Source: Scytalidium lignicola (Eukaryota > Ascomycota > Leotiomycetes). Taken from it: a stretch of DNA of 60,460 nt. Where the stretch lies: the NCBI GenBank assembly GCA_002812745.2, contig NCSJ02000264.1:1-60460 (forward strand). The letters are read 5' to 3'. This document shows, piece after piece, positions 21,219 through 32,962 of the stretch. Each line of letters starts with the position of its first letter. The first letter of the stretch is position 1. The notes under the pieces are model-generated. The model did no database searches. It saw only the letters and a program-made list of their open reading frames with translations, and was not told the origin of the DNA. The translations under genes and the position numbers were made by a program.

Positions 21219-24200
21219 ATGACGGCCTCTCAGAATACCTACCAGTGCTTCTCCATCAGCCAGCCCTTCCTCGGTGCTCCGCTGCGCTTCGAGCCCCCTC
21301 TCGGTTCGAAAGAGCTAGACGACCTCATTGAAGCCTACATTCCAGGTCCTGCCCCCAGACAGGACAAGCTCTCCGAGGTCACCATTGAGTTCTACAAGTT
21401 CGCTACCGTCGATATCAACACGGGGAGTTTGGTGCGGACATACAATGTTTGTATGGCACCTGCCTTTGAACAGTCCCCAGCCGCCCAATCGCAGTCCTCT
21501 AGCTTCAGCCCCTCCCTCCACACTCCTTCACCTGGGTCATCGGTCAACTTCACGGACTCTGGCTATGGAACTTCCAGTTTCACCATGACTCCTCCTGTGC
21601 GAACACGGCACTCCATCTCCGCCGCGAGTTTACGAGGTGCAGTTAAGAAATCGACGGCAAAGAAGGAGAGAAAGAATGCCGGGTTGGTCATTGAGACGCA
21701 GAGAATCCCTGGCTTTTCAATCATGACGAAGGACGGTATCGATGTTACCACCTCCGCAGGACGGGGAACGAAGACGAAGGAGCAAAGGGAGCATGCGCAT
21801 TTGATGCGCATTATGAAGGCCTGCAACGAGTGCAAGAGGAAGAAGGTTCGGGTGAGTGGCCCGCATAAACAGCTCGATCTCCTGAGAAAGGTAAAATATA
21901 TATACTGATCATAATGATACTTATAGTGCGATCCTTCCCATCGCCTCCAGAATACCGACATGTCACGAACCTCCTCAGCCAGCAAGACCTCAACTCCCCC
22001 AAGCGCATCAGTGAAAACAAGTAGTCCGAAGTCTCAGCCCCCTCCATCTATAGAAACCTCTCAGTCAGATCCATTTCTGTTCGAAGACAACTCTATGAAT
22101 TTTGACATGAACGCAATGAATGATTTTGTCCTCTTCCCCGAGGGTGACACTTTCTGGAATCCGGCCGATTTAGACTTAGATGTGGATTTAGCCTCATCAT
22201 TGCCACTAACAGATCTCGATTCTCAAAATGTCTCCAGCGCCTGGATCCCCAACCTTGACTTATCGAACGCTGGCCACAACTTCACCAATAACCAATTCGA
22301 GCTCATGAATGCTAATATCGGCAACCAGTCATACTATAGCCCATCTCTGGCTTCTCAGCCACTAGATTTCCTGCAATACAATGGATACAGCTCGTCATCT
22401 TCGCCGGAAGAATATGTTGGCTATAAGGGATTCGTGGATTCCGGCGGTCGCAGGTCAACACCACTACCGCAATCAAGGCATCCTCAGCCAGAACCAGATG
22501 CCTTTGATCTTGGTGGGCAGTCGGGCGGCTGGATGGGCTCCTTACCACAATCACCACAACATCAGCAGCAATCGCAATCTGAGTCACTAACTGGGCTATC
22601 TCAACCTCCGGGAGTGGGCCATAGACAAGTCCAGTCTTCCGCCAGCCCACCAGCGAGCTGGCCGTATGTTCCGAGTGCGAACGCGAATGCAGGCCTAAAT
22701 GTACTAGATGGACTTCAACAAGTCTTCAGCTCTGAAACTGGTGTGGTACTGGATGGCACGTATGGTGTTAGTTGTACGACACAATCACCCCCTTCACTCC
22801 CTCAATCGCCTGACTTGGAATCTCAAGATGTGAGAAGGAGTAGAGCTCAACGCCGCAGAGGATTCCCGTCAAGTGTAATATCTCACTCGGAGCACCTGTC
22901 AGAATGGAGCCAACCAGGAGGAAACGAGATTGAAATATCTGATGGAGGCTTCTCTCTCGCCCAATCTCAACTTTTCGTCTCTCCTAGAACCCCAATCTCG
23001 GTAGAAGGTGCTGTGAAACGTCGCTCTCATAATGAGCAGGAATCGGAAGGCACGACTATAGCCCAAGTCAATACCCATTCGTCATCTCCATCAGACTCTG
23101 GCTCTACATCGGGTTATGAGTCTGGATCTTCGAATAGCTCAAGCCCCCTCATTCCTACGACCAGCAATTACTACGATGACATACTCCGGACTTGTAACCT
23201 TGTAATACAATCATATCACGGCGTCCAAGAAGCGCCATCGCAGCTTCACACTCTTGTGGAAGATGTCCGCCTATTGCAAACCCATCTAGAATCAGAGAAA
23301 CGGCGCTCAAGTCATCTTTCAACCTCTTCTAATATTATCACCACGGGTAGCTCTGGACAGATCAACGCCATAATACAGTCCGTGAATGCCAAACTTAATG
23401 ATCTAGCATCTTCCATCTTATCTACCCCGACACCAGCTATTTCTCTCGACCAGGGACTAGTCACTCGAACCCACCTGCAAGTCAGAGGCCTGCTCGATTT
23501 CTTCAAGATTGCCCCGTCTAGCACATCTTCCAGCCACCGTGATCAGGTGCTGGTGTTAACTTCTGGAGATGGCTCTGAAAGTAACCCAAGACTACTTACC
23601 TCAGGTCGGAATGTTCAACTTCTTACACCGTTGCGAGAGAGATATAGCCAAGAACGCGATCCTTTACATACCAGAGTTACTGCTACAAGAACATCGACAG
23701 GTTCATTAGGGTCTATTCAAGGCGTTGACACCATGTCACCATTGACACTTGCTCCCCTTGGTGATGATACTCTCGCATCGACACTCCAGGTCTACTACTC
23801 TGCTTCTCCCTCGCATTTCTTCAAGCCACTTAGGAAGATTGTTCAGAACTCGATCCACCTCCAGGTATTAGACGTTCCAGAACAGGATGTATTTGACTTG
23901 CCATCGACAGTGGTCTCCGCCAATATTAACACAAACATCCAGCGCGCTGAAAACCTCCTGGGTAGCACAGCTACGCTATCGTATGCTACTTCTGCCACAG
24001 TCGCCCGGTCCCCCGCGGATGGATTGATCACATGGGCTCCTCTGCAGGGAGTACCAGTCATCTCTCTCCAGGAGCAAGGCGAACCAGAAAAAACTCCCAC
24101 CGTAGGCATAAGCACCACCTCACTCGCGACTTGCGAGCAACAACAGGAACGGCCACTGCCCACCACCGCTCTAAATGTCAACGTCAAGAGGCAGACCAGT

Positions 24201-24539
24201 ATCCTTACTGTTCTCGAATTCACATTCTTCATCTTCCTCACTATTACCATCCTATCTACGATTACCCCACTCGTTTCTTCCTTCCTTCAGCCGTTCTCAT
24301 CCTGGCTTTCATCCTTCTATTCACATGGGGATATGTTTAGCAAACCCCCCACTACCACTATTCTCGACATTATTTTTAAGTCCTTTCTTGCGCTTCTTAT
24401 CTCGGGAGTCTCTTCGTCGTCCACTTCCTCTTGCGCTCCTCTTCGCAAGGGACCTACTATTTTAAACTCCAAAAAGGACTTCTTCTCTCTTCCTCCGTCG
24501 CAAACCTTCATCAACCTGTTCGATATTCTGAGTGCGTGA
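21219..24539 (+). CDS. Half-zinc-cluster protein with C-terminal membrane segment
   Basis: Model: join(21219..21851, 21927..24539), 1081 aa. The intron (75 nt, GTGAGT donor) interrupts the zinc motif itself: exon 1 ends KACNECKRKKVR and exon 2 begins CDPSHR. This gives C202-x2-C205-x6-C212 with the basic residues of a Gal4-type first half, but no second CxxC...C half follows, so it is not a normal Zn2Cys6 domain. Ahead of it is a conserved-looking approach segment (TKEQREHAHLMRIM). The following 750 residues are Ser/Gln/Pro-rich like an activation region. At about 970-998 a strongly hydrophobic segment (FTFFIFLTITILSTITPLV) is followed by a second, weaker one. It could be a membrane-held regulator. 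DNA binding is inference from the partial cluster. The single long second exon has no frame break. Confidence 0.82.
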
Positions 24540-25705
24540 GATGGACGGTATCATCCCCTCTCTGCCTCTATTTGTCTTTATATGTTGTGTATGCATATGT
24601 ATATGTACGGTTTATTTAGCGGAAGGTCTGAAGTAAAAACATTTCATTGGGTGGTTGAATGTGGGAATTGATTGGGGCATTTTATTAGTTACTCCTATCA
24701 TGATGTCACATACACTATGAATATGATGTATACATGTATATATACCCATCTACAATCTATAGATATACTGGATTAGTTTAGACTAATGACAAGTATATAG
24801 AAGGACTTTAACAAAACCTCAGACTTTCACATTTATTATTCTTTTTCCCTGCTTTACTCTCTGCCTGGCTCTGTCTCTAGTGCCTCAGAGTGATCTCCCG
24901 ATGATAGAAATTCCCTCAATTTAGTAGTCTTTCTAATTCAGACTAGATATTGAGGATTTGCACAAATGAGTCTCATGGGAAAGCGTATGTACTTTTTAGT
25001 AACACCTCGGGGTTAACACTGCGGGCTAGTTATGTATCTTACTGCTTAAACTGGATCGCATATCTACTATTCTATTGTGTCACTTTTCAGCCTTTCGATG
25101 TGATCTTTTAATAATATGCATTATACACGTAAACAGGCGTTAAAATCGGCGATATTAGCGTTAAATCAGCGGTATTAACTAGCTAAAGAAAATCATCGCA
25201 ATATGCAACCAACTAGCTAGCCCAAGGTTACTCCTGGAGAGTTAGACTCACCACCAAAGTTTTCTAATTCCATAAGCTGGTAAAAAAATAAAGCAAAGAG
25301 ATACCAGGCTAGCCCTTGGCTTTAGATGTGATTAAATTAAGGAGCAAATAGTGAATGAAAATGACATGGTTATTATCTTCAAGAGAACGCCAATCTCCGC
25401 AGCAAACGATGGAAACCCATAGCCTACTATCTGCAAGTGAACGTTGGTCATAAGAAAGAGTGAATAGCAAAAATATAGTGCTCATTGTTAGGGATGCCGA
25501 GTTCTGGTCAAACTCCATATGTATGAAATCATTGCCTTAGCAAACACAGACTAGATGGATCGCGAAATAATCACTGTTGTAGATGCAATCTTCTGGAGGT
25601 TTGGAAACTGAGAGCTGCGGGAAGGTATGAAATTTAGGAAAAGAATGGATAGTTCCATCGAGGTGCACAAAAGTAGATCGAAATACACTTTAACGGGTGG
25701 CTATT
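24540..25705. other. Intergenic region between convergent genes
   Basis: AT-rich and without a supported gene. The only structure noted is an imperfect 20-bp direct duplication at about 25138-25179 (GTTAAAATCGGCGATATTAG and GTTAAATCAGCGGTATTAAC). Confidence 0.55.
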
Positions 25706-28630
25706 TTAAGCATTGGGGAGCAATTGCCGCAATGCCTCCAGATGCGTAGCGTCGACTTCACCAACCATGATTTTAGCTCGAAGTTTGTTGATGATTGTCT
25801 CAGCTTCATCCCGTTGTACGATTGGAACGGTAGCTTTTGCATTAACATCTCCATCATAGACATAGTGGTCCCACTCAGGAGGAATGGTGCTTTTAACGGC
25901 AGCAATTTCTTTGTCAGTTTCACTAAGGAGTTCAGGTCGGATATATCGACATGTCAAGGCAAACCGAAGTTTTCCATGAGGAGTCACTGCATGCTACATA
26001 AGGTTAATATATAATCCTTAACACTACGTGCAGAATGTCACTTACTTCATAAAGTTTTTGGATGTCTCGACCGTGCATGACAACAAGATCACCATGTTCT
26101 AAGGTGATCTTCAGTGCATCTGGCTTTGTTCCGGCAGCATTTCGTCTTCCGGAGTTAAGTCCGAGAGAGTTTCTGGCTTTGGGCCGGAATGACATAGTAG
26201 CAGCGGCACCTAATGAGAGGGTAGCTACAGTAGGTCCAAGTTCGGACTCTCCGTCATCATGATACTAACACATCAGCAAAGAACACATATCAAGATCGGG
26301 AATTCTTACCCCAATTGCAGTGCCTTCAAAATACCCAATAGAAAGAAGTTCGTTAAAAGGGTGGAATGAATCAAAGTTTTCAGTTACCGCTTGTTCACCA
26401 GCCCAAGTCAGTCTTTTGAGAGCTTTTATAATGACCGTAGGAGCTTCATTAAAGCCTCTGGACAGCACAGAAACGCCGTACTTATATGGTGCACCCTTGA
26501 TATTATATTAGCAAATCATTGGCGACGATTCAGGTGAAATTTACCCAGTTTACAGCCCAATGGGAAGTTAAAATTTCGCCAGGCACTTCCGTAGTTAGCA
26601 TGATTTTCGTTCAAGTGAACGTGAAAACTTACAGCCAGGCAGACGCGCAGGGTTTCTCTTCAAGTCAAAGTTATCTTGCTGCATCGCCATGAAGAGGTCA
26701 TTTGGACCATCCGGTTGTTGGTTGATTATACCATTGGCTTTAAAGTGGCGAACAAACCCGATATCTTCACCATCAAGTCCTGGGACGATGTATTCATAGA
26801 CATCATAGAGACCCTTGATGGATTGGCCCACTCTGACTCCCTCTTTAATGGTATCCTTGAGCTGTATTTCCTCTGAATCCAGACACCTTCTAACGACTTC
26901 ACTTATTGGGATTGGGAGTTGTCGAACGCGATGTGTGAAGTTACAACTAGGATTCTCACAGAACCAATGATCCCACTTGATCCGACGGCTACAACATCCA
27001 CATAGTGGGCACACAATGCCACGTCTACATTCCTTCTCAATACCAAACGCTTCCATAGAGGCCAGATCTGCATCTGTCAATAGTGAGGGAGTCAGAGAAC
27101 CAGGATCTTCACCCAGGAATTTTGTTCTTTCATTGAGGAACTCTGCTCTGTAACCAAGTTTCACAGGATCATACTCCTTTGCAAAATCAAAGAACCGGAT
27201 GCATTGGTTATTTTGACAAGTCCAGCCAATATTGTAGATAAGCTTGCTTGCATGGCGACAGATTCTACATGATGCATAAGTCTTTATATTGTCAAAATCC
27301 CGAACCTGAGTTGGAGAAAGGAAGTCACTACTCGGTGACCACCAAGACCGTTTAGATAGATCGATCTTTTCAAAACGGACCATCCACACTTTGAATCGAT
27401 TCATTATCTCGCACCATACATCAGTGACGTGAAACCAATCTAGGACACAGTAATAATGAGGAAGGAGAATTTGGCAAAGTGGATTACGTCTCCCTAATAT
27501 ATTGTTAAGTTCGTCCATACTGTTGTGATGATTGAGTAGAGCACTCACCAACGATGATAGCAACTGGTAAGCATAGATCCATTGTTCGTTGAAGAGCCAG
27601 AGCAACGGAGCTAACGTTCTGGTCTCTTGCCTGCACCATAGTTCCATTCCCATCTGGAGCTCTACCACCTCCACTGAGATTGATTAGCATTAACCTAAAA
27701 TCAAATGTTTGAGAATACTTACACTCTACAAATCATGACCTCATCAGTAAATTTGTCACGGAAACCCACTTCCTTATCACACAAAAACCCTTTGACAATC
27801 CCATCATGCATATACGCACCCGACTGATAAGCTCTGTAATATGGAAGAGCTTCACAAAGTTGTTGCCTCTTGTCTGCCCAGACAAACGGCTCCCCAAATG
27901 GTTTTGGCTTCTCATGCTCAACAAGCTCTTTAATTCTAAGCTTTTTATACCGAGTTTTTGGTGGGGCTAGCTGTTCCCTCCCCACAACAAACTCTTCTTC
28001 TTGCAACTCCCTTTTCCTTTTTTGAGATATCAGCTCTTGTCGAAGGCATGCATTGAAGTTAGAACATTCCTGCGTCATGCCAAGGACAGAATCAGAGTCT
28101 ATGTCTTCATTATAATTGATAGGCCTTGCCTGTTTTCTTCGTTTTCTAGGAATTGCCTCAGATGTGTCTTTCGACACTTGATTCGACTCTTCTATGACCA
28201 GTTCTTCAAATACCCCTTTTGAGATCTTTTTCAATGATTTCGGTAAAGTATGTGGTCCACAAAACCAAGAACCATCAGAATTCTGGCCGATGGGGTTCTG
28301 CATAAGAGTGATGTTACGGTTACTTATCTTCAACCGTACAATAAGACTAGACCGAGGAGAGCGAGGTGATGTGAAGCCTGAAGAAGGTAGAGGAGCCAGT
28401 GGAGAAGATGAAAAATCCAAATGCCGTAATTGACATGGTGTAAATGTAGTTGATGTGGTGGTAGTAGAGGAAGCATTCTGGCCTTGGCTGGTTCTGTTGG
28501 AGCAAAATCCATCGGAGTCTGTCAAAGTGGAAACGATATTCCGGTCTCGAGTTGAGGATCGTAGGCATCGAGGGTTGATTGTAACGCCTAATGGTGCCTC
28601 TAGATCAGGCTGCTGAATTTCTTTTACCAT
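25706..28630 (-). CDS. SRA-like / twin C4 zinc / AlkB-type 2OG-Fe(II) dioxygenase fusion
   Basis: Model: complement(join(25706..25993, 26046..26264, 26310..26495, 26545..26585, 26633..27493, 27549..27673, 27723..28630)), 875 aa; every phase closes. Residues 1-255 are polar with a basic patch (PRKRRKQARP), possibly nuclear. Residues about 261-400 fit an SRA/YDG-like fold: DKFTDEVMICR, GGGRAPDGNG, ARDQ, ALALQ, LPVAIIVG, then YYCVLDWF and VWMVRFEKID. Two zinc motifs of identical spacing follow, C420-C423-C437-C442 and C506-C509-C523-C528 (CX2CX13CX4C). The last 240 residues are an AlkB dioxygenase with HxD (H709, D711), distal H781, and the RX5R pair R790/R796 that binds 2-oxoglutarate. Known AlkB enzymes oxidise alkylated bases, and SRA domains read modified cytosine. 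Joining them suggests targeted base oxidation or repair in the nucleus. The SRA call is by pattern only; the AlkB call is firm. The 41-nt exon at 26545 is the least certain junction. Confidence 0.88.
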
Positions 28631-31600
28631 GATTTATCTCAGAAATAAAAATTGCTGAAAGTTTGGGCTAAGAATAAAGAGGCAAGAAATAACGAAAAAT
28701 ATTGGCTCTAGTCAGAGGGATTAGAGCAAAGGTAGTATCAGTGATAAATAACCAATGGCAATAGTTTCCTATGCTGGATCATACAGGGTATATTAACTAA
28801 GGTTGTTGGAGCTTCCAAGTACTGGTCAGTTGTATTTGAGAGAAAATATGACCGAGTTTCAAATGAATTGTAGTTCAGGAAGAACTAAATATGGAATAGC
28901 AGAGGTAGCGTGAATATAGTGTCAATCCTAATCAGAAGACAGCGTGAATATCTTTTGTCAATCCGAACAGTAAAAAAGCGTGAATATCCTGTTAATCAGT
29001 GTGACAATGGGGCGTGAATATTTCGCTAGCCTAATCCTAAGAAAGCGTGAATATCTTGCAAATTGGAATAATAGAAAGGATAAGCTGTTACCTCAAAAAT
29101 GGGTTTAAAGCACAACTGTCTCAGATTCTGAAATCACAGAAGACAATATTCTAGTCTGTAACAATGATGCAAACGTTTTGGTTTCGTGTTTTACTGTTCT
29201 TATTAAACTTTTGAAGCAGAAATGACTGGGAGTAGGATTAGGATATAGGGCTAAAGACAATCCTTCTGTCAACTTTGGCTACTAAATATCCGAGACTAAG
29301 TAAGAGTCAGCTGGAAAGAAGTATATGAATTTGCACTGAAACTCAGAGTATAGGCTCAAAGGAGGCCTGAAGGATGGTGGTGTAAGAGGACAATAAGTGA
29401 GTATCCGAAGATATCCAAATGGAAGCAACCAATTCATACCTTACATTGGTATTGTGTCAAGGACTAACCGATACTAACATCCCAGGGAGGGCAGCTTGGG
29501 TGAGAAGAATGAGGATGGCTTTCCACTGCGACAGTTTTCCACAATATCTATAAAATAGTCGTAAGAAGATGCGCTACCCACCAGTTCAAACGTGAAAAGA
29601 GAGATATTTAGGTCAATTGACTGGAGAAATAGCGCTGAACCTGGTCTCAGTCAGGATACCGAGTTGCCGCAAACCCGTAGCTGATTAATGAATCTGAAGC
29701 AGGTCAGTGTGATATCAAAACTGCATGGGGTAACTATACCTTTAATAACAGGGCTTCCACAAGATCAGAATATTGGTTCAAGTACAAGAGGTAACACGAA
29801 TGATCGATGACAATCCCAGTATTTAAACTTTGTTATATCGTTTTATCAAATGGCCTTTTTAGTCGTATTTAGGTTTGTTTAACAATACTGGATATAGTTG
29901 GCCCTAAGAACAGGTATCAGCCAAATGATTCAAATATATATGAAAGGTAGGTGATAAATAAGGGTGAGGGCTGTTAATGAACTAATAATCTATATGGAAA
30001 ATAGGGACCTACTAAGTCCTCGAGATCCGGCGTTTAGAGGTAGTCTAGGTTTAACAAATCGAATTAGGAAGAGGTATTATGAAGTGTCTGTCCAGGTGAT
30101 CAGACTACATTTAAATATAGAACTGGAAGGAGTACTGCGAAGCTGTCAAATGTTGAGGATTGGTGTTATGACACACTTACACCTATGAAATATTTCTCGG
30201 ATTATGGTCGACGGCATTCGGTGTAGAGATGTGATTGTTTGACTATTAATGTTGTATCAATCCTATGGTCTGCGAGATGTATTCTGCAAAATTACTGAGA
30301 ACATTTGTTAGTTATAAATCCACTGGCAGATGTGTAAGAGTTATATAGCCCTACTAAGAGAATATTATAAAATGAACACTGAAGCTGGAGGGAGTAGCTT
30401 CCATAACCTTTCAGTTGAAATTTTGATCAATTAGGCCCAAGTTAGTTGGAAGAAATTCTAGGAAATACCTTGACGTCCAGAGACACGCGTTTGGTGACGT
30501 CTGGAAGGAACTAGGGCTGAGTGATAACTTTTAGGACGGGTAGAACCCGCCAGTGTAAACAATATCTCGCCTTGACATAAATGTATGCTGAATTTATGTG
30601 TAATTTTATTTTCCCGGAAGGGTTCTGTTGAATGGAAGCCGGGATATGTTGACACCTAGAGAGTAGATGTCGGATCGGGTCCTTCGCGCCTTCCCCTATT
30701 GCCAGCCTTTCGCGTATGGGCCACCGAGGTAGTTCAGCAGCTCAAGCTATAAACAAGATATATGATATTCTGAACAAAAATTCATTCAATATTTTGTTTT
30801 TAAATGCTTTATCCTATATTACTACCATTGAGAAAAAAGATAAATTACCAAATCCAATCCAACAATGAGACCACACCTACTTCTAGGTAGTAGGAAGACA
30901 AAATCTCGAAGATATTTCGATTTGAAGACAGCGGTAAAATTGAATGAGAGATCCTATTCTATATTCAGAGCTTCAGTTTAAGAAATAATCAGCGTAAGGC
31001 CCTGATTGAGGAGAAGTTTTGCTAACTATATCGGACAGCACATCTGGATTTTGGCAAAACATAGTGGCGAGATTAGTTGACAATCACCAAGTTTTTGGAA
31101 CTTAAAAAACAGAAGCTCGACTGACGGAATGCAAATAAAGGTTCTATAGAAAGAGATTGGCCAGACTAGTCTATGACTTTGGAAATTAAAAACGAAAACC
31201 GGGTCAGTCTGTGTAATAAGGAAATAGTCAAACAAATATGAAATGGTATAATCTAAATTGCCGGGTTTCCTCAGCATAAACTCCACTGGAGCGATACTGA
31301 AAGACTTTCTGAAATTGGTGACTGTTCCGGAGGCTTGGATAGGCTGTGGTTGCTAGAATATCTGAACATTGCCCTCTGGCACAACTCCACATACAAATAT
31401 CATTGATTTCAATACCACCACAGTGCCACGGTGCCACGGTGCATTTGAATAGAACAAAATGCCTCTTAAGAACATGGCATTCACCAGACGATGTTAGTCG
31501 AGGTGGATGTAGCCCTGAGCGTTCTAGTCCGAGATATAGTAAAGGAAGAAGCGGCGCTCTATGAAGCTCCAAAGCAATTTTTTCAGTTCCCTGTTCATTG

Positions 31601-32962
31601 GGAATGTTCACCTAAGTGGTACACTGGCTACCAGCCTCTATCGGCAGCATCTTTATGTAGCGTATCTATCAACGAGTGGGCAGCTCGTAGATTAAGAATG
31701 GAGTATGTGGATCTATAATCCGTCCCCCTCTTAACACTTTTGTCCTTTATTTAAATCTCCCCTGGAGAGGTCATGATTACCCATTAGCCATCTACTCTTT
31801 GTAGATGCCCGAAAACTTAGTCATCCTCCTTAAATAGATGATGCGTGATGAGATATCTAACATCTTAGTCCTACTTTGCTTTTCATTTCATTCTGCCACC
31901 CGTATTGCTTAGGAGATATAATCATTGAAACAAAGTTGCGTCAGCGTTAGAAATACAGCTGCTGACGCAAATAACCCATCTGATCTCCGCGTGTGGCACA
32001 GAATGGGAGGGACTATCGAATTGATTAAACCAATAGTTATTGAAAAATTCACCTTCCACTGCCACGTATTTAGAAAAGGGATTATTTGTAAATAAGCGCG
32101 GCCGCTTTCCCCGTGCTGATGCTACTGTAGTGCACGTATCAAAACATTTCATGACTCAGATTCGCCTTGAGATTGGACAAAGTAACAAGAACCAATAATT
32201 AGTTACGATTCGCAGCAAACACAACAACCGGAAGTAGCCGAGGTAGACACACGAGTTAAATTACCGTAGCCACCTAGGGGCTGAACAAGACCCAATTGCA
32301 TGAATGCGGGGAACTGGGACAAAGCTGGAGCATAAATTTGAATGCCTCAAGGCCATATGTTTAAATTGGTCGAAGCTAGGAAGGTGATATTCTATCTAAG
32401 CAACAAGTTTAAACAGAGATGAAGAATGTGGACTATTTGGATTTGTACGAAGTATGTGGTTTCACAAACGCCACAGGGTAATTATGCACTGTACAATACG
32501 GTACCATGAGTAGTCACGATCTGAACTTTATAGGGTTTACCAACCAAGACTGACAGTATGAACTTCAGCAGTGATCCCGCCGTATTATCAAGTCAGATTT
32601 TAGCTTTAACTCTATTTTCCGATGCAGAGATGCCTCAGAGTGGAGTACGGAGATGTGGGAGGGCACAAGTACTTCGGGGGTTAGAAGTGGCGCATGATGG
32701 ACTGATTAGCTTCACTACCCCAGATCTTACCAACCAGGAGCCTTTAGCTGAGGATACATTTATATCAGAATGTTGCCCGCTGGTGCTCCTGGCTATACAT
32801 GGTCCGGCAGCAAGGACAGGCAATAGACTCTTGATATTTATATACTTTTAGGCGGCGTCTCTCTCGATACTACAGAGATTTTCGTGCTGTACTACGGGTT
32901 AGGTCTATTCATACTTTGAAACTCGGATTCGTGAATTGAGTGAACTCTGAGTGCTGAGAGCC
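28631..32962. other. Gene-free 4.3-kb region with a minisatellite
   Basis: AT-rich sequence without a supported gene on either strand. It contains the five-copy 34-bp minisatellite at 28908-29054 and presumably the promoter of the AlkB fusion gene at its left edge and of the ligase gene at its right edge. The frames at 30.0, 31.2-31.7 and 32.6 kb show no domain-like pattern, and most begin with non-ATG codons. It could be decayed mobile DNA, but I see no terminal repeats or transposase remnants. Confidence 0.55.
28908..29054. repeat. Minisatellite: five GCGTGAATAT cores at about 34-bp spacing
   Basis: The exact 10-mer GCGTGAATAT begins at 28908, 28942, 28978, 29012 and 29045, giving spacings of 34, 36, 34 and 33 bp. 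The sequence between cores is related but diverged (TCAATCC.AA.CAGA-like). It ends 278 bp above the start codon of the AlkB fusion gene. The conserved core with diverged spacing suggests either an old tandem duplication or retained binding sites. Confidence 0.85.

Noticed and set aside
22312..22650. Antisense open frames over the half-zinc-cluster gene
   Set aside because: They mirror biased codon use of the long plus-strand exon and have no independent features.
28908..29054. Possible CRISPR-like array
   Set aside because: The repeated core is only 10 bp, spacers are related to each other, and the host is eukaryotic. It is a minisatellite.
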